A stretch of DNA of 64,000 bases from Aurantibacter sp034110465 (lineage in GTDB: Bacteria > Bacteroidota > Bacteroidia > Flavobacteriales > Flavobacteriaceae): positions 1 through 64,000 of the forward strand of contig JAWUZD010000011.1 of assembly GCA_034110465.1 (NCBI GenBank), given 5' to 3'. A program made the position numbers and the translations under genes. Of this stretch, positions 24,723-34,097 are shown piece by piece. Position 1 is the stretch's first letter; each line of letters begins with the position of its first letter. Below the pieces are notes generated by a model. That model saw only the letters and a list, made by a program, of their open reading frames with translations. It was not told where the DNA came from and did no database searches.

Positions 24723-25520
24723 CTATTGTTTCTTATCTTCTTTAATTAATTTTTTCTGATATCTACCTTGAACCACATCAATAACTACAAGAATTACAAT
24801 AACAAAATAGAACGTTGTTTTACTCATTGGAACAATATGTTCTCCAAAAAACTCTAAATGTGCCAAATGTCCGCCTTCGGTTAACAACATAATCCCAACA
24901 ATAAATAGAATAAATAAACCTAAAACCTCATACATTCTGTTTTTAGCTAAGAATGTAGAAATTCTATCGGCTAGAAATAACATTAGTAATCCGCTACAAA
25001 CAATAGCAATTGCCATAATTATAAAAGCTATAGTAGAATTTTCAATTTCGCTAGTTAAGCCAATTGCAGCTAAAATAGAATCGAAAGAGAATACTAAATT
25101 CATTATAACAATACTAATAATTGCAGATCTTGCTGTTTTTGTTCGCTTATTACCTTCAACATCTTGACCTAAATCGTCTAAAGCAATCATATGCCAAATT
25201 TCCTTGATTGCGGTATACAGAATAAATCCACCACCAAGTAATACAATAATACTATGTCCGTTAAATTGAAATTTAAACACATCACCAATACTACCTGTTA
25301 AAAAATCAAACGGTTCTTGGAAGAAATCTATAATAGAAACTAAAACAAAAAGCAATACAACTCTTAGAACAATAGCTATTAAAATTCCGATTTTTCTAAC
25401 TCGCGGTTGATCTGCTACAGGAGCTTTTTTAGATTCTAAAGAAATATAAAGTAAGTTATCAAACCCTAAAACAGCTTGAAGCATAACTAACATTAATAAG
25501 GTAAAAAGGTATTCTAACAT
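24723..25520 (-). CDS. TerC family integral membrane protein
   Basis: A 265-residue protein with about seven membrane helices. The conserved acidic membrane residues typical of TerC are in GFDNLLY (near 20) and FSFDSILAAIGL (near 145). TerC proteins are linked to metal ion export (notably manganese during protein secretion) and to tellurite resistance. No ter operon is nearby, so a metal homeostasis role is more likely. It lies 10 bp downstream of the pssA gene, same strand. Confidence 0.85.
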   Translation of the reverse strand: MLEYLFTLLMLVMLQAVLGFDNLLYISLESKKAPVADQPRVRKIGILIAIVLRVVLLFVLVSIIDFFQEPFDFLTGSIGDVFKFQFNGHSIIVLLGGGFILYTAIKEIWHMIALDDLGQDVEGNKRTKTARSAIISIVIMNLVFSFDSILAAIGLTSEIENSTIAFIIMAIAIVCSGLLMLFLADRISTFLAKNRMYEVLGLFILFIVGIMLLTEGGHLAHLEFFGEHIVPMSKTTFYFVIVILVVIDVVQGRYQKKLIKEDKKQ

Positions 25521-25530
25521 AATGAATTGG

Positions 25531-26277
25531 TTATTTAGATAGTGTTGACAATAAAATATAAAGTAATATAATTAATGGGATTGCTGCAAAATGAAGTACA
25601 ATTAATAGTACAACGCATAGTATTAAAAACACGTAACGTATTATATTATTTTTAAAACTATAATCTTTAAATTTTAAAGCAAAAAGCTTAATATTTGAAG
25701 TCAATATATAACAACTAAATAAGGTTAACCCAATTAAAAACCATTGATTTAAAATTATAGAATTTATTAAATCATTGTTCTGAAATTCCATAATTAAAGG
25801 CAAAGACATAATTAGCAAAGTGTTTGCTGGAGTTGGCAAACCTTTAAAATAATCTTGTTGTTCTACATCTACATTAAATTTTGCTAACCTATATGCAGAT
25901 GCACACGTTACAAACAAACCTATTAGTGGTAATAATGAGGCTTTAAATCCTGCAAAATGAAACATATCGTTCCATTCTGTAGCGGTTTCATTAAAGGCTG
26001 GTGCATCTATAGATAAACCAATTAGCTTAAATAGTATTATTCCTGGTACTAATCCGCTAGTTACCATATCTGCTAAAGAGTCTAATTGCAAACCTATTTC
26101 GGAAGAAACGTTAAATTTTCTAGCAAAAAAACCATCGAAAAAATCAAAAAATATACCTAGAAATACAAAAAATGCAGCTAATACAAAACTATTATTTACA
26201 GCAAAGAGTACGGCTATACTTCCGCAAAACAAATTTAATAAAGTTATAAAGTTAGGAATGTATTTTTTAATATCCAT
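25531..26277 (-). CDS. pssA: CDP-diacylglycerol-serine O-phosphatidyltransferase
   Basis: A 248-residue inner-membrane enzyme that makes phosphatidylserine, the precursor of phosphatidylethanolamine. The CDP-alcohol phosphotransferase signature DG-x2-AR-x8-G-x3-D-x3-D is present as DGFFARKF, then GLQLDSLAD (about 48-70). Six to seven membrane helices follow. The N-terminal MDIKKYIPNFITLLNLFCG is typical of the family. It is probably the first gene of a transcript with the terC-like and lysozyme genes. Confidence 0.92.
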   Translation of the reverse strand: MDIKKYIPNFITLLNLFCGSIAVLFAVNNSFVLAAFFVFLGIFFDFFDGFFARKFNVSSEIGLQLDSLADMVTSGLVPGIILFKLIGLSIDAPAFNETATEWNDMFHFAGFKASLLPLIGLFVTCASAYRLAKFNVDVEQQDYFKGLPTPANTLLIMSLPLIMEFQNNDLINSIILNQWFLIGLTLFSCYILTSNIKLFALKFKDYSFKNNIIRYVFLILCVVLLIVLHFAAIPLIILLYILLSTLSK

Positions 26278-26395
26278 TTTGTGTTCTTTTTTGTAAAAAT
26301 AACAAACTATTTACGTCTAAAACAAACATAATACAATATAGTATTAATTTTGAAGTTTAATATGTTGAAAAAATGTGTCATCTTTGTAAAAAAAA

Positions 26396-27475
26396 TTGCA
26401 ATTGAATCTTAAAATAAGTCTATTCTTAGTTTTTATAAACTTATCTCTAAATGCGCAATCTGTAAGAAAATATTCTAACGAATTTATGAATATTGGTGTA
26501 GATGCTGCTGCTTTAGGTATGAGCAATGCTGTAGTTGCTAAGTCTATGGATGTAAATTCTGGCTATTGGAATCCTGCCGGTTTAGCAAAATTAGAAGACA
26601 AGCAAATTGCACTAATGCACTCTAGTTATTTTGCTAACATTGCAAATTACGATTACGCTGCCTTTGCAATGCCTTTAGATGATGGTAAAAGTGCGATTGG
26701 AGTTAGTTTGATTCGTTTTGCAGTTGATGATATTTTAGACACTACAGAGTTAATAGACGACCAAGGAAACGTAAATTACGATAGAATTAAATTGTTTTCT
26801 ACAGCAGATTATGGTGTAACATTTTCGTACGCAAGACATTTACCTATTGAAGGTTTATATTATGGTGTTAACGCCAAAATAATTAGACGTATTATTGGAG
26901 ACTTTGGATCTTCTTGGGGTTTTGGATTAGACGCAGCACTTCAGTTTGAAAATGAAAACAATTGGAAGTTTGGTATTATGGCAAGAGATATTACTACAAC
27001 TTATAACAATTGGGCTTTTGATGAAGAAGCCTTTGCAAGAGTACAAAATGCAGTTGAAGGACAAAATCAAGAATTACCAGAAACTACAGAAATTACAATT
27101 CCTAAACTTCAAATTGGAATGAGTAAGAAATTTATTTTTAGACATGATTATAGTGTAGAAGGTGAATTTGATATAAATATGCGCTTTGCACAAACTAACG
27201 ATATTTTTTCTACTAAAAGTGTAAGTATAAATCCGGCATTAGGATTTGAATTTGGCTATATAGATATGGTTTATATAAGAACTGGTGTTGGAAATTTTCA
27301 ACGTGAATTACAGTTCGATAATTCCGAAAGAACCTCTTTTCAGCCAAGTTTAGGATTAGGTTTTAAATATAAAGGTGTACATATTGATTATGCCTTTACA
27401 GATATTGGAGACCAGAGTGTAGCCTTATATTCTAATGTATTTTCTCTAAAATTAGATTTTAGCTTATTTAGATAA
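26396..27475 (+). CDS. PorV/PorQ family outer-membrane protein
   Basis: A 359-residue beta-barrel protein. A signal peptide covers residues 1-20 (ending LSLNAQ). The conserved N-terminal EFMNIGVDAAALGMSNAVVA and SGYWNPAGLAKL segments (about 28-65) identify the PorV/PorQ family, which includes the type IX secretion shuttle PorV. The C-terminus ends in an aromatic F-rich strand (LKLDFSLF). The start is a TTG at 26396: neither upstream ATG is in frame, and the signal peptide begins right there. It is followed after 1 bp by the DUF4105 gene. Confidence 0.82.
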   Translation: MQLNLKISLFLVFINLSLNAQSVRKYSNEFMNIGVDAAALGMSNAVVAKSMDVNSGYWNPAGLAKLEDKQIALMHSSYFANIANYDYAAFAMPLDDGKSAIGVSLIRFAVDDILDTTELIDDQGNVNYDRIKLFSTADYGVTFSYARHLPIEGLYYGVNAKIIRRIIGDFGSSWGFGLDAALQFENENNWKFGIMARDITTTYNNWAFDEEAFARVQNAVEGQNQELPETTEITIPKLQIGMSKKFIFRHDYSVEGEFDINMRFAQTNDIFSTKSVSINPALGFEFGYIDMVYIRTGVGNFQRELQFDNSERTSFQPSLGLGFKYKGVHIDYAFTDIGDQSVALYSNVFSLKLDFSLFR

Positions 27476-27476
27476 T

Positions 27477-28649
27477 ATGAATTTGAAAAGACTATTAGTT
27501 TTAGCTAGTTTCTGTATTACTATCCTATCGTTTGGCCAGTCGCCTTTATTAGAATCTGCAGAAATTAGTATTCTTACCATACAACAAGGACAAAACATAT
27601 CTGATGCTTTTGGACATTCTGGAATTAGAATTAAAAATGGACAAGAAGATACGGTTTACGACTACGGAAGATATCCATTTAACGACCCAAATTTTGTACT
27701 AAATTTTTGTAAAGGTAAATTAGACTATTCTATAGGAAAAGAATCTTATAGCGATTTTATGTATCGTTATAAATACTTTAATAGAAGTGTAAAAGAACAG
27801 GTTTTAGATTTAACTTTTGAAGAAAAACAGACTTATTACAAGTATATCTTAAATAACTACAAACCACAAAACAAGGTTTATTCTTACGATTTCTTTTACG
27901 ACAATTGTGCTACAAAAATTCACGAAGTTACAAATAACGTATTAAATAATAGTATTGACTTTAAAACACCAAATAATTATAAACCTAAAACATTTAGAAC
28001 TTTAATTCAAGATGAATTAAACAGAAATTCGTGGGAAAGTTTTGGTATTGATTTAGCACTAGGCTCTAAAATAGACCAACTCGCAACAGAGAAAGACCAT
28101 ATGTTTTTACCAAAAAACGTATATACTTTTTTTGAAGTTGCTACTAGAAATAATCAAACATTAGTAAAAAGTAATAAGACTATTTTTGAAGCTAAACCAA
28201 TTGTAAATGGTTCTTTTCTTTCAATACTCTGGAGTCCTTTTATTATTTGTTTGCTATTAGCATTACTAATTATTTACAGAACCTATAAAGATTTTAAACT
28301 AAATACTAGAAGTCGTTTTTTAGATGCTACTATTTTAATAATTTCTGGTTTAATTGGAGTACTACTACTATTATTATGGTTTGCTACAGACCATAGTATG
28401 ACAGCTCACAACTATAATTTACTTTGGGCTTTTCCATTAAACTTAATCCTGATAAAAGCTGTTCTAGTTAAAAAACCAAGTATTATAGTTAGTAAATACT
28501 ATATGTTCTTAATCTTAATGCTTGTTCTAATGTGTATGCATTGGATTTCTGGAGTACAAAATTTTGCTCCTACTTTAGCACCTTTAATAATTGCCTTATT
28601 AATAAGATCTATTTATGTGTTTTGGTTTGTGAAATCTCAAAATAAATAA
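27477..28649 (+). CDS. DUF4105 (Lnb-type periplasmic domain) membrane protein
   Basis: A 390-residue protein with signal peptide (1-20, ending LSFGQ), then the DUF4105 domain (about 25-230: DAFGHSGIRI near 43-52, YDYGRYPF, and DFFYDNCATKIHE near 142 with a probable catalytic Cys). Five hydrophobic helices follow (about 245-385). The family is related to the N-terminal domain of the lipoprotein acyl-migrating enzyme Lnb. The likely job is envelope lipid or lipoprotein processing. Adjacent to the PorV-like gene with 1 bp between. Confidence 0.78.
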   Translation: MNLKRLLVLASFCITILSFGQSPLLESAEISILTIQQGQNISDAFGHSGIRIKNGQEDTVYDYGRYPFNDPNFVLNFCKGKLDYSIGKESYSDFMYRYKYFNRSVKEQVLDLTFEEKQTYYKYILNNYKPQNKVYSYDFFYDNCATKIHEVTNNVLNNSIDFKTPNNYKPKTFRTLIQDELNRNSWESFGIDLALGSKIDQLATEKDHMFLPKNVYTFFEVATRNNQTLVKSNKTIFEAKPIVNGSFLSILWSPFIICLLLALLIIYRTYKDFKLNTRSRFLDATILIISGLIGVLLLLLWFATDHSMTAHNYNLLWAFPLNLILIKAVLVKKPSIIVSKYYMFLILMLVLMCMHWISGVQNFAPTLAPLIIALLIRSIYVFWFVKSQNK

Positions 28650-28814
28650 TTTAGAAGAATAACAACTCTTATTTCAAATTACACACAAGAAGAAGTTTGA
28701 CTTTGTGAAATTCCAACTAGGCTTTGTTTAATTTATGATATCAAAAGTTAAAACGATTAGACACAACGTAACTAATTTTTACCCATTTTTACGAAATCAA
28801 AAAAATGTAAAGAT

Positions 28815-29360
28815 TGAAAAGACTTTATCAATCAAATTTTAATTGACAGTGGACAATTTTAAAATTCAACTTCTGACATAACAAATGTAACGGAAATTGA
28901 GACGTTCAAATCGACCAACAAAAACCCTCTGAATGAAATAAGAGTTGGTTATTTCACAGAAGAAAACAAACTGATTTATCTTCATATTTTCAATCCTCTA
29001 GTTCCTGGTTACAATAAATATATTTATGGAGAATATTTTTATCAATACCATTTTAGCGAACCACCAAACTATGGAGATCCAGCTTTAGAATTTAAAGAAC
29101 AGAATCGAAACGGAGCTATATCATTACTTGAGAAAGGATTGAAAGGAAAAAAAATTCAATCCCTTAAAAATAACAAAATCCAAAAATCCAAACTATACAT
29201 TTCGGAATCTGACTCTAACTTTAGCTATTCATACGACTATAGAAAAGGATATTTTTGAAAAAAAGCATTCAGACAAAGTATTGACAAAATGAGCGGAATT
29301 GAAAAAAGAGAAATAGAACTGAAAACAATATTTAGCGGAATAAAAAATATTAGTTTATAG
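28815..29360 (+). pseudogene. Decayed gene of unknown family
   Basis: One reading frame codes for over 120 protein-like residues from about 28863 (including EIRVGYFTEENKLIYLH and YIYGEYFYQYHFSEPPNYGD), but it is broken by TGA at 28815, TAA at 28860 and TGA at 29256. Coding then continues in frame to a TAG at 29358, and there is no start codon. A further coding-like stretch upstream (RHNVTNFYPFLRNQ, from about 28757) lies in another frame, implying a frameshift too. The family is not recognised. It occupies the otherwise gene-less 0.8 kb between the DUF4105 and DUF4870 genes. Confidence 0.7.
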
Positions 29361-29410
29361 CTAAATTATATGAAAACGCATACTTACTTTCACATACAAA
29401 ACCGTTAAAA

Positions 29411-29439
29411 AAAAGCAACCTTTATTAAAGGTTGCTTTT
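29411..29439. terminator. Terminator between the pseudogene and the DUF4870 gene
   Basis: A 13-bp perfect stem (29411-29423 with 29427-29439, AAAAGCAACCTTT on the left) with a 3-base loop and A/T tracts on both sides. It lies just downstream of the minus-strand gene ending at 29467. Confidence 0.8.
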
Positions 29440-29466
29440 TAATGATTATAATAGTAAACTTAATCT

Positions 29467-29808
29467 CTATTTAATAATATCAAAACTAAACGGGTAAATG
29501 GCTTCTTGGTTATTACTTACTTTTATTGCATTTAATATTGGTAAAATAATAGCACCAACAGCTAAAAGAATAAATCCTAATAAACCTAAACCAAAAAGTA
29601 AAATTAATGGTACACAAATTAAAGTGTAAATTAATAAACTAATTTGAAAGTTTAATATTTGCTTTCCGTGTTGATCTAACTCCTGTATTTTATCTTTTTG
29701 TGTTAACCAAATTACTAATGGTAATAATAAACTACCAAATCCAGTAATTAGAACAATTAACTGACTTAAATGTGTTAGTACTAATAATTGTTTATTTTCT
29801 TTTAACAT
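29467..29808 (-). CDS. DUF4870 family membrane protein
   Basis: A 113-residue protein with three to four membrane helices. It has the family pattern HLSQLIVLITGFGSLLLPLVIWLTQKDK and the conserved QILNFQISLLIY segment, ending YPFSFDIIK. DUF4870 proteins are small inner-membrane proteins of unknown role. A terminator follows directly. Confidence 0.85.
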   Translation of the reverse strand: MLKENKQLLVLTHLSQLIVLITGFGSLLLPLVIWLTQKDKIQELDQHGKQILNFQISLLIYTLICVPLILLFGLGLLGFILLAVGAIILPILNAIKVSNNQEAIYPFSFDIIK

Positions 29809-29883
29809 AGCGTTTGTTTTTTAAGTTACAACTATAAGACGCTAAGTCTTTAAAAATGTTACAGTTATTAAAATAATTAACTT

Positions 29884-30291
29884 TTAAAAAGGCATTTTAT
29901 GTTTTACCAATCCAAATGCAAACGCACCTAAAACGGCACCACATAATAATACAATAATACTAACAAAACCAGAGCCTAAAAGTGCGTACATAGGTCCAGG
30001 ACAAGCACCACCTAAAGCCCAACCTAAGCCAAAGATAATTCCGCCAAATAAATAGTTTTTAAAACCTTTTGCTTTAGATTTAATAGTTACAGTTTCTCCA
30101 GAAAATGTGTTTTGTTTTTTCAATATAAAAGTGGCTATTGCGCCTAATACAACTGCAGAACCAATAACGCCATACATATGAAAGTTTTTAAATTGAAACA
30201 TTTCAAAAATTCTAAACCAAGATGCTACTTCGGATTTTATAAGTGTAATTCCAAAAAGAATTCCTAAAGCTAAATATGATATATATTTCAT
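29884..30291 (-). CDS. YeeE/YedE family half-transporter (DUF6691 type)
   Basis: A 135-residue membrane protein with four helices. The conserved motif GGACPGPMYALLGSG (near 90-105) carries the cysteine that relays sulfur compounds in YeeE thiosulfate transporters. It pairs with the neighbouring 184-residue protein (gap 4 bp), which has the other conserved cysteine motif. Together they should form one sulfur-compound channel. Last gene of the sulfur cluster. Confidence 0.87.
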   Translation of the reverse strand: MKYISYLALGILFGITLIKSEVASWFRIFEMFQFKNFHMYGVIGSAVVLGAIATFILKKQNTFSGETVTIKSKAKGFKNYLFGGIIFGLGWALGGACPGPMYALLGSGFVSIIVLLCGAVLGAFAFGLVKHKMPF

Positions 30292-30295
30292 AATA

Positions 30296-30850
30296 TTAAA
30301 AAATTAAAGGCATTAAAAAATGAACCATTAGTAATCCGCCAATAAAAAAGCCAATAACTGCTATTAAAGATGGAAGTTGTAAATTACTTAATCCTGAAAT
30401 AGCATGACCAGAAGTACATCCACCAGCATAACGTGCGCCAAAGCCAACTAAGAAACCTGCTAATAATACAATAGCAAAGCCCTTAATAGTTAACAAAGCG
30501 TCTAAACTATATAATTCTTGAGGTAAGAAATCTTGGTTTACGCTATTAAATCCCATAGCTTTTAAACTATCCACACTATCTGGATGTAATTGTGGTGCTT
30601 CAACATGTAAAAAATTAAAAGCAATTAAGCCGCCTAGAAAGACACCTAAAATTAAGACTAAGCTCCACGTATTTATTTTCCAATCGGTTTTAAAATTATC
30701 CGAGAACTTTCCTGCTCCTGCAATTGTACACATAGTGTTTAAATTAGAAGACATTCCAAAACTCTTTCCTAATTTAACTAGCATAAATAGTACAAAAACT
30801 ATTATAGGACCAGCAACATACCAAGCCCAAGGTTTATATATTAACTCCAT
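30296..30850 (-). CDS. YeeE/YedE family sulfur transporter half
   Basis: A 184-residue membrane protein with four to five helices. The conserved GARYAGGCTSGHAISGLS motif (about 140-157) contains the functional cysteine. It works with the adjacent half-transporter to bring thiosulfate or persulfide-related sulfur across the inner membrane. It is 1 bp from the thioredoxin gene, so the cluster is one transcript. Confidence 0.88.
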   Translation of the reverse strand: MELIYKPWAWYVAGPIIVFVLFMLVKLGKSFGMSSNLNTMCTIAGAGKFSDNFKTDWKINTWSLVLILGVFLGGLIAFNFLHVEAPQLHPDSVDSLKAMGFNSVNQDFLPQELYSLDALLTIKGFAIVLLAGFLVGFGARYAGGCTSGHAISGLSNLQLPSLIAVIGFFIGGLLMVHFLMPLIF

Positions 30851-30851
30851 A

Positions 30852-31148
30852 TTATTGATGAGATTTTATAAGTTGAATTAACTCGTTTTTTTGAATTAAA
30901 CCTGATTGCCTCCACACTTGTTTGCCTTTTTTATACAGCATAAAAGTTGGTACACCTCTAACTTGAAAACGTGTTGCAATACTCTGGTTTTTATCAATAT
31001 TTATTTTTAATATTGAAACCGCTTCTCCTAAAGTATCTTTAACTTCTTTTAGAATTGGCATCATAGTTTGGCAAGGTCCACACCAATCGGCATAAAAATC
31101 TACCAAAACAGGTTGCTCTTTATTTATTATATCGTTAAAACTTGCCAT
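30852..31148 (-). CDS. Thioredoxin
   Basis: A 98-residue cytosolic thioredoxin with active site WCGPC near residues 22-26 and the cis-proline in GVPTFMLY. It lacks a signal peptide. Placed between the sulfur transporter genes and the persulfide dioxygenase/rhodanese fusion, it most likely reduces persulfides or rhodanese-bound sulfur. It starts 3 bp after the fusion gene. Confidence 0.92.
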   Translation of the reverse strand: MASFNDIINKEQPVLVDFYADWCGPCQTMMPILKEVKDTLGEAVSILKINIDKNQSIATRFQVRGVPTFMLYKKGKQVWRQSGLIQKNELIQLIKSHQ

Positions 31149-31151
31149 AAT

Positions 31152-32564
31152 TTATTTTAAAGTTGAAGGACAAGCATTTTCTACCAAAGCAATATCGGTT
31201 TTTCTAATAGCGGCCATTCCACCTGCAACATCTATTAAATTATGGATCCCACGACTTTTTAAAATAGAGGCTGCAATTACAGATCTATATCCACCAGCAC
31301 AATGCACATAAAAATCGCCGTTTTTAGGAAATTCGGCTAAATGATTATTTAAATTATCCAAAGAAGTAAAATTAGCGTTATCTATGTGAGCTGATAAAAA
31401 CTCGCCTTCTTTTCTAACATCAAACACAGGAATATCAGATGTTTTTAATCGGTTAGAAAATTCGTCTGCAGAAATAGATTCTAAACTATCCACTTCTCTT
31501 CCACTTGTTTTCCAAGCATCTATTCCGCCTTCTAAAAAACCTAAAACATTATCGAAACCAACACGAGATAAACGTGTAATTGCTTCTTCTTCCATACCTT
31601 TATCAACTACCAAAAGCAGTGGTTGTTTTACATCGGCAATTAAAGCACCAACCCAAGGTGCAAATCCACCTTTTAATCCTATAAAAATAGAACGTGGAAT
31701 AAAGCCTTGAATAAAATCTGATTGATGACGCACATCTAAAACTAAAGCTTCACTTGTTTCTGCTAAAGCTTCAAAAGCATCTGGACTTAATGGTTTATTA
31801 GAATTCTCTATAACAACATTTAAATCCTCGTAACCTTCTTTATTCATCTTTACATTTAAAGGAAAATATTTTGGTGGTGGCGCTAAACCATCGGTTACTT
31901 CTTTTATAAATTCATTACGTGTCATATCTGCACGTAAAGCATAATTCATTTGTTTCTGATTACCTAAAGTATCAACAGTTTCCTTCATCATATTCTTACC
32001 ACAAGCCGATCCTGCGCCGTGACCTGGATAAACTATAATATTATCTGCTAAAGGCATAATTTTGTTACGTAAACTATCAAAAGACAATCCTGCTAAATCC
32101 TCCATGGTCATATCTGCTGCTTTCTGAGCCAAATCTGGTCTTCCAACATCACCTAGAAACAGAGTATCTCCACTAAAAATAGCGTGATTATTTCCATTTT
32201 CATCTTTAAGTAAATACGTGGTGCTTTCCATTGTATGTCCCGGCGTATGCAAAGCCACAATAGTTATATTTCCAATTTTAAACTCTTGATTATCTGTTGC
32301 TATAACAGCATCAAATTTAGGGTTAGCTGTTGGACCATAAACTATTTTAGCACCTGTTTTTTCTGCTAACGTTACGTGACCACTTACAAAATCTGCATGG
32401 AAATGCGTTTCAAAAATATAAGTGATTTTGGAATTAGAAGCTTCTGCTTTTTTAATATAGGTATCTACTTCACGAAGTGGATCTATAATAGCAACTTCTC
32501 CATTACTTTCAATATAATAAGCACCTTGCGCTAAACAACCGGTATAAATTTGTTCTATTTTCAT
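31152..32564 (-). CDS. Metallo-beta-lactamase/rhodanese fusion, CstB-like persulfide dioxygenase
   Basis: A 470-residue three-domain enzyme. Domain 1 (1-250) is a metallo-beta-lactamase fold of the ETHE1 type: H54-F-H56-A-D58 in THFHADFVSGH, SGDTLFLGDVGRPDL, and a PGHGAGSACG loop. Domain 2 (about 265-360) is a rhodanese without the catalytic cysteine (VVDKGME at the active loop). Domain 3 (about 370-465) is an active rhodanese with C422 in HCAGGYRS. This order is that of Staphylococcus CstB, which oxidises persulfides and moves sulfur to form thiosulfate. The cluster context agrees. Confidence 0.9.
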   Translation of the reverse strand: MKIEQIYTGCLAQGAYYIESNGEVAIIDPLREVDTYIKKAEASNSKITYIFETHFHADFVSGHVTLAEKTGAKIVYGPTANPKFDAVIATDNQEFKIGNITIVALHTPGHTMESTTYLLKDENGNNHAIFSGDTLFLGDVGRPDLAQKAADMTMEDLAGLSFDSLRNKIMPLADNIIVYPGHGAGSACGKNMMKETVDTLGNQKQMNYALRADMTRNEFIKEVTDGLAPPPKYFPLNVKMNKEGYEDLNVVIENSNKPLSPDAFEALAETSEALVLDVRHQSDFIQGFIPRSIFIGLKGGFAPWVGALIADVKQPLLLVVDKGMEEEAITRLSRVGFDNVLGFLEGGIDAWKTSGREVDSLESISADEFSNRLKTSDIPVFDVRKEGEFLSAHIDNANFTSLDNLNNHLAEFPKNGDFYVHCAGGYRSVIAASILKSRGIHNLIDVAGGMAAIRKTDIALVENACPSTLK

Positions 32565-32596
32565 ACGTTTAATTTTCGATTCAAAATTATAATTTC

Positions 32597-33388
32597 TTAT
32601 TGTGATATTTCTTTAAATATGATATAAAATGCCATAATCAGCACAAACCAACCAAAGCTTTTCTTTAATTTTTTCCCATCTACAAAATTGGACAAATACA
32701 TTCCAATAAATACACCTACAATAGCACATAATGTAAAACTTATTAGAAAAAACCAATCCATTTCTAAGTTCTGTATATCGCCTAAAAAGCCAATTAAAGA
32801 TTTTACAGCAATGATTAATAATGATGTTGCCACCGCTTTTTTCATTGGTAATTTTGCCAATAAAACCAATGCTGGAATAATTAAAAACCCGCCACCAGCA
32901 CCAACAATTCCTGTTAATAAACCAACGATTAAACCTTCAATAATAATTAAAGGATAATTATAAGAAATTTCTGTGGTCGGTTCACTATCGTTCTTTTTTC
33001 TTTTAATCATTGCAAATGCAGCAACCATCATAATTAGGGCAAAAAATAGCATAATTGCTATATTTTTTGTTACTAAAAAATTGCTAACAGTAAATAACTC
33101 TTCTGGAATATTAGGTACAAGATATTTTCTAGTTAAATATACTGATATAAATGCAGGAATAGAAAAAACAATAGCCGTTCTAACATCTACCAATCCTTTT
33201 TGAATATTTTTAATAGCGCCAACCAGAGCAGTAGTTCCAACCACAAACAAAGAATAAGCTGTTGCCAACACAGGATTTATGGCTAAGATATAAACTAAAA
33301 TAGGAACTGTTAAAATAGAACCGCCGCCACCAATTAAGCCTAAGACTACACCAATAACTACAGCACCTAAATAACCTAAAACATCCAT
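32597..33388 (-). CDS. TauE/SafE family anion exporter (TSUP)
   Basis: A 263-residue membrane protein with about eight helices and two internal repeats. Each repeat begins with a glycine-rich motif (GLIGGGGSILTVPILVY near 18-34, GIVGAGGGFLIIPALVLL near 160-177). TauE/SafE proteins export sulfite or related sulfur anions. In this cluster it would expel the sulfite or thiosulfate made by the upstream-oriented CstB-like enzyme. It lies 73 bp downstream of the Crp/Fnr regulator gene. Confidence 0.9.
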   Translation of the reverse strand: MDVLGYLGAVVIGVVLGLIGGGGSILTVPILVYILAINPVLATAYSLFVVGTTALVGAIKNIQKGLVDVRTAIVFSIPAFISVYLTRKYLVPNIPEELFTVSNFLVTKNIAIMLFFALIMMVAAFAMIKRKKNDSEPTTEISYNYPLIIIEGLIVGLLTGIVGAGGGFLIIPALVLLAKLPMKKAVATSLLIIAVKSLIGFLGDIQNLEMDWFFLISFTLCAIVGVFIGMYLSNFVDGKKLKKSFGWFVLIMAFYIIFKEISQ

Positions 33389-33461
33389 AAATAATATATA
33401 ATATCTGTTGGGGCAAATTTACCTCTATAAAATCAAACTTTAAGCAACATTTGTTACATAA

Positions 33462-34094
33462 CTAAAATTCTAATAGTTTAATCTGATTTCGTTGCAATTT
33501 AATTTTACCGTCTATTTCCAAAACTTTTAATAAACGAGAAACCACTACTCTAGATGTATGTAAATCCTGGGCAATATCTTGATGTGTTACAAAAATAATA
33601 TTGTTATGGTTTACCATTGCTTTATCTTTTAAATATTTAAATAAACGTTGGTCCATTTTTAAAAAGGCAATAGTATCTATTGCTTCCAATAACTCATTCA
33701 TACGTTCGTTATAACTTTGAATAATAAAACGCTGCCAACTTTTATATTTACTTAACCATAATTCCATATAATGCACTGGTATTAAAACTAATGTTGTATC
33801 TGTTTCTGTTACAGCTTTAATTTCACTTTTAGAATTACCAATACAACAAGATAAAGTCATAGCACACGTATCTCCTTGTTCTATAAAATAAAGCACTAAC
33901 TCATCTCCTTTTTTATCTTCTCTAGATATTTTTATAGCACCTTCTAGAACTAAAGGCATATAACTAATAGTTTGCCCAAAATCCATTAAAACTTCGCCTT
34001 CTAGAATTGTTTTATATTTTGAAACACTACTGATTTCCTTAAGTAAATCGGTTTCAAATAAATAACTATAATGGCTTGATAACTGCTCTAACAT
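33462..34094 (-). CDS. Crp/Fnr family regulator of the sulfur cluster
   Basis: A 210-residue transcription factor: cyclic-nucleotide-type beta barrel (about 15-130), dimer helix, and C-terminal winged HTH (about 150-205, QDIAQDLHTSRVVVSRLLKVLE). It lacks the arginine-rich cAMP pocket of Crp and the N-terminal iron-sulfur cysteines of FNR. Cysteines 77, 83 and 84 (DTCAMTLSCCIGNS) lie in the barrel and could respond to sulfur species. It is first in line before the exporter, enzyme, thioredoxin and transporter genes. Regulation of them is inferred from position. Confidence 0.85.
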   Translation of the reverse strand: MLEQLSSHYSYLFETDLLKEISSVSKYKTILEGEVLMDFGQTISYMPLVLEGAIKISREDKKGDELVLYFIEQGDTCAMTLSCCIGNSKSEIKAVTETDTTLVLIPVHYMELWLSKYKSWQRFIIQSYNERMNELLEAIDTIAFLKMDQRLFKYLKDKAMVNHNNIIFVTHQDIAQDLHTSRVVVSRLLKVLEIDGKIKLQRNQIKLLEF

Positions 34095-34097
34095 ATC

